This document shows positions 58,903-64,000 of a DNA stretch of 64,000 nt, piece by piece (position 1 is the stretch's first letter; each line of letters begins with the position of its first letter). The position numbers and the translations under genes were made by a program. The notes beneath the pieces are model-generated. The model worked only from the letters and a program-made list of their open reading frames with translations, made no database searches and had not been told where the DNA came from. This DNA comes from Bacillus pumilus (lineage in GTDB: Bacteria > Bacillota > Bacilli > Bacillales > Bacillaceae), in contig NZ_CP046128.1 of assembly GCF_038738535.1 (NCBI RefSeq), forward strand, positions 1,922,001 to 1,986,000, in the 5' to 3' direction.

Positions 58903-59133
58903 TTATTTCTTTGCTTCGCTTTGAATTTCACCGAAGCTCGTTTGAATGACAGCATCGCCTCTTACTTTGATCGCTGACGTATGCTCAGTAAATTGTGCAA
59001 TGATGACTTCACCTTTATCGAGCTTTTCGGAATGGTGAAATCTTGTATCAGAGCCTCTAGTTAAGCCGATGACATTTACACCATTATCAATGGCTTTAAT
59101 CACTACAAAATCAGATGCTTTATTTTCACTCAA
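58903..59133 (-). CDS. mtrB: trp RNA-binding attenuation protein (TRAP)
   Basis: An 11-mer ring protein (76 aa per subunit) that, when loaded with tryptophan, binds spaced G/UAG triplets and turns off trp genes. The start is read as TTG 59133, with AAGGTG 6 nt upstream; the GTG at 59142 is part of that site. With this numbering the RNA-contact residues fall exactly at Lys37, Lys56 and Arg58, and the Trp-pocket region [10 protein letters not shown] at 23-32. Its target is the leader at 52003-52056. Second gene of folE-mtrB. Confidence 0.96.
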   Translation of the reverse strand: MSENKASDFVVIKAIDNGVNVIGLTRGSDTRFHHSEKLDKGEVIIAQFTEHTSAIKVRGDAVIQTSFGEIQSEAKK

Positions 59134-59157
59134 TCTGTTCACCTTCCATCTATTGAA

Positions 59158-59727
59158 TTAGTCGTTTTTAATAAAGGAAAGCACTTCTGCTCTTGCCGCC
59201 GTATCATTTGCAAATGTACCGCGTACTGCTGATGTCACGGTTTTAGCACCTGGCTTTTTCACTCCGCGCATCGTCATACACATATGCTCTGCTTCAACGA
59301 CAATCATCACGCCATGCGGATTGAGTGTTTCCACCATACTATCTGCAATGGTTGATGTAATGCGTTCCTGAAGCTGCGGGCGTTTGGCAACAGCCTCTAC
59401 AGCTCTTGCAAGTTTGCTAAGTCCCGTTACTTTTCCGCCGCGCGGAATATAAGCGACATGGGCTTTTCCGTAAAAAGGTACAAGGTGGTGTTCACACATT
59501 GAATGGAAAGCAATATCTTTTACAAGAACGAGTTCTTCGTGGTCTTCACCAAAAATGGTTTTAAAATGTTCTTTTGGATCTTCATTTAATCCCGAGAACA
59601 CTTCTTCATACATTTTTGCTACTCGTTTTGGGGTATCAAGAAGTCCTTCACGATCTGGATCTTCTCCGATGGCTTTTAATATATCGCGTACTGCGTGTTC
59701 GATTAGTTCTTTATTTATTTCACTCAT
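59158..59727 (-). CDS. folE: GTP cyclohydrolase I
   Basis: First step of folate synthesis (189 aa); called mtrA in B. subtilis. Zinc ligands and catalytic residues are in [21 protein letters not shown] (about 72-92) and [12 protein letters not shown] (about 141-152); [17 protein letters not shown] binds GTP. ATG 59727 follows GGAGG. Co-transcribed with mtrB. Confidence 0.97.
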   Translation of the reverse strand: MSEINKELIEHAVRDILKAIGEDPDREGLLDTPKRVAKMYEEVFSGLNEDPKEHFKTIFGEDHEELVLVKDIAFHSMCEHHLVPFYGKAHVAYIPRGGKVTGLSKLARAVEAVAKRPQLQERITSTIADSMVETLNPHGVMIVVEAEHMCMTMRGVKKPGAKTVTSAVRGTFANDTAARAEVLSFIKND

Positions 59728-59764
59728 GTATTATATCCTCCAAAGGCGATTACATTTCAATCAG

Positions 59765-59794
59765 ATTCTAGCACACTTCAGATCCTAAAAGCAA
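59765..59794 (-). promoter_or_regulatory. Probable SigA promoter of folE-mtrB
   Basis: On the minus strand TTGCTT (59789-59794), an 18-nt spacer, and TAGAAT (59765-59770), about 40 nt before folE. Confidence 0.5.
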
Positions 59795-59830
59795 AGGAGA
59801 GCGTTCTAAACGAACCTTTTGATTCAAAAG

Positions 59831-59858
59831 GAAAAGCCCCTTATGAAAGGGGCTTTTC
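59831..59858 (-). terminator. Terminator after hbs
   Basis: AAAAGCCCC and GGGGCTTTT (59832-59840, 59849-59857) form a 9-bp stem. It lies about 60 nt past the hbs stop and ahead of the folE promoter. Confidence 0.88.
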
Positions 59859-59917
59859 TAGACCAGTGTGAAACTGTATATGTATAACTCCTGCAATAGG
59901 ATCATTACACATAACGA

Positions 59918-60196
59918 TTATTTACCTGCCACCGCGTCTTTAAGTGCTTTACCTGGTTTGAAAGCAGGTACTTTGCTTGCAGGGATTTCGATCTCTGCAC
60001 CAGTTTGTGGGTTACGTCCTTTACGAGCTGAACGCTCACGTACTTCAAAGTTACCAAAACCGATAAGTTGGATTTTGTCACCATTTTTAAGTGCATCTAA
60101 AATTGTATCAAAAACAGAATCAACTGCTTTTGTCGCGTCTTTTTTAGATAACTCGCTTGCTTCAGCAACCGCGTTAATAAGTTCTGTCTTGTTCAT
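59918..60196 (-). CDS. hbs: DNA-binding protein HU
   Basis: Nucleoid protein (92 aa), essential in B. subtilis. [21 protein letters not shown] starts the helical base, and the beta-arm has [26 protein letters not shown] 60196 follows GAGGAGGTG, 3 codons inside the longest frame. A 374-nt upstream region holds two promoter candidates (60304-60332, 60411-60440), in keeping with its high expression. Confidence 0.97.
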   Translation of the reverse strand: MNKTELINAVAEASELSKKDATKAVDSVFDTILDALKNGDKIQLIGFGNFEVRERSARKGRNPQTGAEIEIPASKVPAFKPGKALKDAVAGK

Positions 60197-60303
60197 GCCT
60201 TTCACCTCCTCCCAAAAATATGCATTCAGTAGATTGTTATCATTTCTTCACAATTCATCTTCTTTCTATACACTTTTTTCGAAAAAAAGAGCGTCTAGAA
60301 AGC

Positions 60304-60332
60304 GTTATACATGGCTATTCATTAGAAAACAA
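60304..60332 (-). promoter_or_regulatory. Promoter candidate of hbs (proximal)
   Basis: On the minus strand TTGTTT (60327-60332), a 17-nt spacer and TATAAC (60304-60309). The predicted leader is about 100 nt. Confidence 0.5.
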
Positions 60333-60410
60333 CTCTTTGAAGGAATGTTTGTCCAACAAAGTGAAGATTTTCTGTAAGTAGATTAACACATATGAAATAC
60401 CATATCAAGC

Positions 60411-60440
60411 ATTTTAAAGGGAAGAATCCTTATTCGTCAA
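60411..60440 (-). promoter_or_regulatory. Promoter candidate of hbs (distal)
   Basis: On the minus strand TTGACG (60435-60440), an 18-nt spacer and TAAAAT (60411-60416). Closer to consensus than the proximal one, with a leader of about 210 nt. Confidence 0.55.
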
Positions 60441-60535
60441 GGATTAAGGGCACTTTTACGAACGAATATTCCTAATTTCAGCCTGAATCTGACTAATCTT
60501 TATACAATTGTCTTTTTATGACTCATTCAATACGC

Positions 60536-60564
60536 AAAAAAAGACCCCTGTCAATGAGAGGTCT
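60536..60564 (-). terminator. Terminator after spoIVA
   Basis: On the minus strand GACCTCT and AGGGGTC (one G-U pair) form a stem followed by seven T, directly past the spoIVA stop. Confidence 0.85.
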
Positions 60565-60570
60565 CACATG

Positions 60571-62049
60571 CTATAGAATAATGGCGATCAAACCGCCTGA
60601 TCCTTCGTTGATGATTCTTTCAAGCGTTTCTTTCAGCTTATATCTTGCATTTTCTGGCATCAGCGACAGCTTTGCTTGAATACCTTCTCTGACAAGGGAG
60701 CTGAGTGAGCGCCCAAATATATCAGAATTCCAAATCGAAAGCGGATCATCTTCAAAGTCTTGCATTAAGTAGCGGACGAGCTCTTCACTTTGTTTCTCTG
60801 TTCCAATAATCGGTGCAAATTCACTCTCTACATCTACCTTAATCATATGAATAGATGGCGCAACCGCCTTTAATCTCACGCCGAATCTCGAGCCCTGCCT
60901 AATGATTTCCGGCTCATCTAAACTCATATCTGACAAGGCCGGGGCCGCAATCCCGTATCCCGTCTGCTTCACCATTTTTAATGCGTCTGATACTTGATCA
61001 TATTCTGTCTTCGCATGCGCAAAATCTTGCATGAGCTCTAGAAGATGGTCTTTCCCTCTAATTTCCACACCAACCACTTCTTTTAGAATATGATCATATA
61101 GATCATCTGGGGCGTACAGGTCAATCTCCGCAATCCCCTGACCCATTTCAATCCCTGCTAAGCCCGCTCTTTCAATAAAGTCAAATTCGCTGAATTGACC
61201 AACGACACGGTCAACATCTCTTAATCTTTTAATATCCTTTACGGTTTCCTTCACTGAATCCTGATAACTTTCTCTCAGCCAATGATCTTCTTTCAGCACC
61301 ATGACCCAGCTTGGCAAGTTCACATTCACCTCTAGGACTGGGAATTCATATAATGCTTCACGAAGCACACTAAGGACGTCTTGCTCTCTCATACTTTCTA
61401 CACTCATGGCGAGTACTGGAATATCATATTTTTGGCTGAGTTCCTGCCGCAGCGCTTCTGTTTCAGGGTGATATGGCCTCACAGAGTTGATCACCATAAT
61501 AAACGGCTTTCCAACCTCTTTGAGCTCATCAATCACACGTTCTTCAGATTCAATATAATCATGTCTTGGGATTTCTCCAATGGAACCATCTGTTGTAATC
61601 ACAACACCGATGGTTGAATGCTCTTGAATGACCTTGCGTGTGCCAATTTCCGCTGCTTCATGGAACGGGATTGGCTCTTCATACCACGGCGTGTTGATCA
61701 TTCTTGGACCATTTTCATCTTCATACCCGCGCGCACCAGGGACTGTGTATCCGACACAATCAACAAGCCTGATGTTGACATCAAGACCGTCACTCACATG
61801 GATCGATGCCGCTTGATTCGGTACAAATTTTGGTTCAGTGGTCATAATGGTTTTTCCTGCTGCACTTTGCGGCAATTCATCCTGTGCTCTTGCACGATCT
61901 GCCTCATTATTGATATTCGGGAGCACCACGAGCTCCATAAACTTTTTAATAAACGTAGATTTCCCTGTACGAACAGCGCCAACGACTCCTAAATATATAT
62001 CGCCTCCTGTTCGTTCAGCGATATCCTTGAAAATATCGACTTTTTCCAA
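60571..62049 (-). CDS. spoIVA: Stage IV sporulation protein A, spore-coat morphogenetic ATPase
   Basis: A 492-aa ATPase that polymerises on the outer forespore membrane and forms the basement layer for the coat; also needed for cortex assembly. Walker A GAVRTGKST is near residue 24-32, LVDCVGYTVPGA holds a Walker B-like Asp (about 97), and the C-terminus ends in the invariant GSGGLIAIIL. The start is TTG 62049, with GGGAGGGG at good distance; it gives exactly the B. subtilis length and N-terminus MEKVDIFKDIAERTGG. The frame to 62106 has no ribosome site. Made early in the mother cell under SigE in B. subtilis. Confidence 0.97.
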   Translation of the reverse strand: MEKVDIFKDIAERTGGDIYLGVVGAVRTGKSTFIKKFMELVVLPNINNEADRARAQDELPQSAAGKTIMTTEPKFVPNQAASIHVSDGLDVNIRLVDCVGYTVPGARGYEDENGPRMINTPWYEEPIPFHEAAEIGTRKVIQEHSTIGVVITTDGSIGEIPRHDYIESEERVIDELKEVGKPFIMVINSVRPYHPETEALRQELSQKYDIPVLAMSVESMREQDVLSVLREALYEFPVLEVNVNLPSWVMVLKEDHWLRESYQDSVKETVKDIKRLRDVDRVVGQFSEFDFIERAGLAGIEMGQGIAEIDLYAPDDLYDHILKEVVGVEIRGKDHLLELMQDFAHAKTEYDQVSDALKMVKQTGYGIAAPALSDMSLDEPEIIRQGSRFGVRLKAVAPSIHMIKVDVESEFAPIIGTEKQSEELVRYLMQDFEDDPLSIWNSDIFGRSLSSLVREGIQAKLSLMPENARYKLKETLERIINEGSGGLIAIIL

Positions 62050-62202
62050 GTGATCCCCTCCCGGACTTGCTATCCTCGTTTTCAAATAAAATACTCTATT
62101 CTTCAATCAAACTGTGCTTGAAAGGTGTCTGGACAATATATGTGTATGACGTTGTCCTATTTGAATATGACACCTTTTTTGTTTTGAGAGTATGTTTAGC
62201 CA

Positions 62203-62246
62203 TAAAAAAACCTTTCTCCTCATTTATATGCAGAGGAAAAAGGTTC
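62203..62246 (-). terminator. Terminator of yphE-yphF
   Basis: AACCTTTTTCCTC and GAGGAGAAAGGTT on the minus strand form a 13-bp stem with one mismatch, then seven T. Confidence 0.9.
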
Positions 62247-62254
62247 ATTCTTGT

Positions 62255-62980
62255 TTATGACGTCTTTTTTTCTAAAAAGTCAGGCTCACCTTTTTTGTTG
62301 ATGGTATATGGGACAGAAAACGCGGGTACAAACGGGGTTTCCTGCCAATAGACATCTTGAATGTTTTCACCTGGTTTGAGCTTTTGTTTCGTATTCTTCA
62401 AAATATGAGCAAAATCACTGCGGTAGTCCACATAGATTTCGCCATTTGATGAAATCAGTAACGGGAGGGAATTCCCCGTCACCGGACTCATGACCGTAGG
62501 CGGCGATTTTAAGCCTAGCTTTTTTTCATTTAACGTATATAAATTGCTTGATACTACTTTGCCATATGGCGGATATGTATGTTCATCTTGATATATTTTG
62601 ATTCTAAGCCGTAATTCACTGATGGTTTGCGTCATTTTGACATCAAGCAGTTTCACCGTTGGTTTTTTTTCGACGTCTGTGAGGACATACATATATTCGC
62701 CCCCGCCTTCAAAAGATGTAGACGGTACATCGTGTAAATATCTTGGTGACAAGCGCTTAAAGTCGATGACGTACTTCTGATAAACCGGCGTGTCTGCTTC
62801 TTTCGTTTCAATCGGCAAAAGGCCATTAGTTGCTTTTTGAAATTCCTCAATCGCTGTCTGAACGCTTTGCAGCTGTTCTTCATATGGCACATGGTTTTCA
62901 GTTTTGCGATTTTCTGGATACAGACATCCTGTTAGTAAAATAAGTGCTAACAACGTGACACTGACTTTTGCTTTGATCAT
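62255..62980 (-). CDS. yphF: YphF, predicted lipoprotein
   Basis: A 241-aa protein with a lipoprotein signal: basic start MIKAK, hydrophobic core and lipobox LLTGC (Cys near residue 19). The rest is hydrophilic and outside the membrane. A GTG precedes the chosen ATG 62980; GGAAGAATG is the ribosome site. It follows yphE by 18 nt. Resembles YphF of B. subtilis; function unknown. Confidence 0.87.
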   Translation of the reverse strand: MIKAKVSVTLLALILLTGCLYPENRKTENHVPYEEQLQSVQTAIEEFQKATNGLLPIETKEADTPVYQKYVIDFKRLSPRYLHDVPSTSFEGGGEYMYVLTDVEKKPTVKLLDVKMTQTISELRLRIKIYQDEHTYPPYGKVVSSNLYTLNEKKLGLKSPPTVMSPVTGNSLPLLISSNGEIYVDYRSDFAHILKNTKQKLKPGENIQDVYWQETPFVPAFSVPYTINKKGEPDFLEKKTS

Positions 62981-62998
62981 CACATTCTTCCTTTTTCT

Positions 62999-63202
62999 TT
63001 ATTCATTGACCGGCCCGCTAAATACAACTAAAAACACAATGATACCTGATATAAGCATCAAGCTGTATGCAACGGTCGAGGCTGTTATTTTAAGAAACCG
63101 GCTTTTCAGCTTAAATCGACTGAAATAAATGGTTACTACGGCTAAAAACATGAGCCCCATGGAACCAAGCGCAAACCACATCTTGATTAAAGCAAAACTC
63201 AT
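62999..63202 (-). CDS. yphE: YphE, small two-helix membrane protein (DUF2768)
   Basis: A 67-aa membrane protein with two hydrophobic helices (about residues 8-27 and 43-62) joined by a basic loop SRFKLKSRFLK. The start is ATG 63202 behind AGGGGG. Matches B. subtilis YphE in size and place, upstream of yphF and downstream of gpsA. Family members are linked to sporulating bacilli, but the role is unknown. Confidence 0.85.
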   Translation of the reverse strand: MSFALIKMWFALGSMGLMFLAVVTIYFSRFKLKSRFLKITASTVAYSLMLISGIIVFLVVFSGPVNE

Positions 63203-63311
63203 CGTGCCTGTCCCCCTTCAAAACGAACAAATTGTAAGCGTTTATATTTCATTCTAAACCAAAAATAAGGTAAATATCAATCATTTTTCCAATCATTCAG
63301 AAAAAAGCGCA

Positions 63312-63350
63312 TAAAAAAACTGAAGCAAAGAGGGGGACTCTGCTTCAGTC
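63312..63350 (-). terminator. Terminator downstream of gpsA
   Basis: ACTGAAGCA and TGCTTCAGT (63319-63327, 63341-63349) with seven T on the minus strand. It lies about 120 nt past the gpsA stop; nothing else is visible between. Confidence 0.88.
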
Positions 63351-63468
63351 ATTAAATCGACTATTTTTCCTCATTCTGTAGAGGCAAAGCTCTATTCAAA
63401 CTTCATTGCTATGTTATGCAAGTCTTCCCCTTCTTGCATCCTCTACATGCCTAAGTTCAGTCTTCCAT

Positions 63469-64000
63469 TTATTTTGTTTGGTTTTCAAACATGTTCACAA
63501 GGTCTTCCATTTCATGTGTTTTCACACGTGCCATCAATGATTCTACAGCATCGTCGACCTTTTTCCCTTCAAATAAGACGTGGTAAAGCGCCTCTGTAAT
63601 CGGCATGCTGACCTTGTATTCTTTGGAGAGCTGATAAGCGCCTTTTGTTGTACGGACGCCTTCAACAACCATCCCCATTTTTTCAAGCACTTCTTCAAGC
63701 TTATACCCTTTACCAAGCAGATTTCCGCAGCGCCAGTTACGCGAATGAACACTTGTACATGTCACGATCAAATCTCCCACGCCTGTTAATCCGGCAAATG
63801 TCAGAGGATTTCCTCCCATTTTCGTACCAAGACGTGCGATTTCAGCGAGTCCTCTAGTGATGAGCGCCGCTTTCGCATTGTCACCATATCCAAGTCCGTC
63901 TGTGATCCCTGCCGCAAGAGCAATGATATTTTTCAGTGCTCCGCCTATTTCTACACCAATCACATCAGGGTTTGTGTATACTCTAAAGTTGTTGTTCATG
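63469..64000 (-). CDS. gpsA: Glycerol-3-phosphate dehydrogenase (NAD(P)+), 3' part only
   Basis: Makes sn-glycerol 3-phosphate for phospholipids. About 177 C-terminal residues are visible; the gene (about 345 aa) continues past the right edge. The segment [19 protein letters not shown] contains the catalytic Lys, and [27 protein letters not shown] belong to the substrate domain. The Met at 63999 is internal, not the start. Neighbours match the B. subtilis order gpsA-yphE-yphF-spoIVA. Confidence 0.96.
   Translation of the reverse strand, partial: MNNNFRVYTNPDVIGVEIGGALKNIIALAAGITDGLGYGDNAKAALITRGLAEIARLGTKMGGNPLTFAGLTGVGDLIVTCTSVHSRNWRCGNLLGKGYKLEEVLEKMGMVVEGVRTTKGAYQLSKEYKVSMPITEALYHVLFEGKKVDDAVESLMARVKTHEMEDLVNMFENQTK

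Overview
This window is a stretch of core chromosome from a low-GC, spore-forming Bacillus. Gene content and order closely follow the Bacillus subtilis block that runs from gpsA to xpt. It holds spoIVA, cotD, sspM and yppG (sporulation), the mtrB/TRAP and aro-trp supraoperon, bacillithiol genes and a type B RNase P RNA. Protein divergence, the missing aspB and yppF, and the inserted flavin oxidoreductase gene suggest a relative outside the subtilis group proper, most likely the B. pumilus/safensis/altitudinis group. That species placement is inference from remembered sequences; no search was run. Most genes lie on the minus strand, so biological order runs from high to low coordinates.

Layout from low to high coordinates. 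1-680: 5' part of xpt with its guanine riboswitch. 0.8-7.7 kb: carboxypeptidase ypwA, DinG-type helicase ypvA, rlmL, rnpB, the division protein gpsB, ypsA and coat protein cotD. 7.8-15.5 kb: a 31-codon membrane peptide gene, the repair pair mrfB-mrfA, an inserted plus-strand old-yellow-enzyme gene, an EIIA(Glc)-like protein, and small ypp/ypq genes, including sspM. 15.5-21.8 kb: yppC, recU-ponA (plus strand), ypoC, nth and dnaD. 21.9-29.1 kb: asnS with its own strong promoter (aspB absent), ypmB, ypmA, dinG and panD-panC-panB. 29.3-34.9 kb: birA, cca, bshA, bshB1, mgsA, dapB and ypjD, read as one operon from a promoter at about 34.92 kb. 35-42 kb: ypjC, ypjB, ypjA, the cytochrome bc operon qcrABC, ypiF, ypiB and ypiA.

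42.3-55.6 kb is the aromatic supraoperon, read as cheR, aroC, aroB, aroH, trpE-D-C-F-B-A, hisC, tyrA, aroA. Many of its genes overlap by 1-29 nt. The trp leader in front of trpE shows a 5' stem-loop, eleven triplets spaced for TRAP, an antiterminator and terminator sharing 4 nt, and a hairpin that hides the trpE ribosome-binding site. The regulator itself, TRAP (mtrB), lies at 58.9-59.1 kb in folE-mtrB-hepS-menG-hepT, with all three known RNA-contact residues. The window closes with hbs (HU), spoIVA, yphF, yphE and the 3' part of gpsA.

No phage, insertion sequence, CRISPR array, rRNA or tRNA was seen, and I found no convincing undescribed multi-gene system. Items worth a second look are mostly small: the 31-aa peptide, an AAG triplet in the TRAP site, the oxidoreductase cassette with an operator-like dyad, a hairpin over the panB ribosome-binding site, and two local gene losses. 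Six genes appear to use TTG starts and one uses GTG; for these the start was set by ribosome-binding-site spacing and family length.
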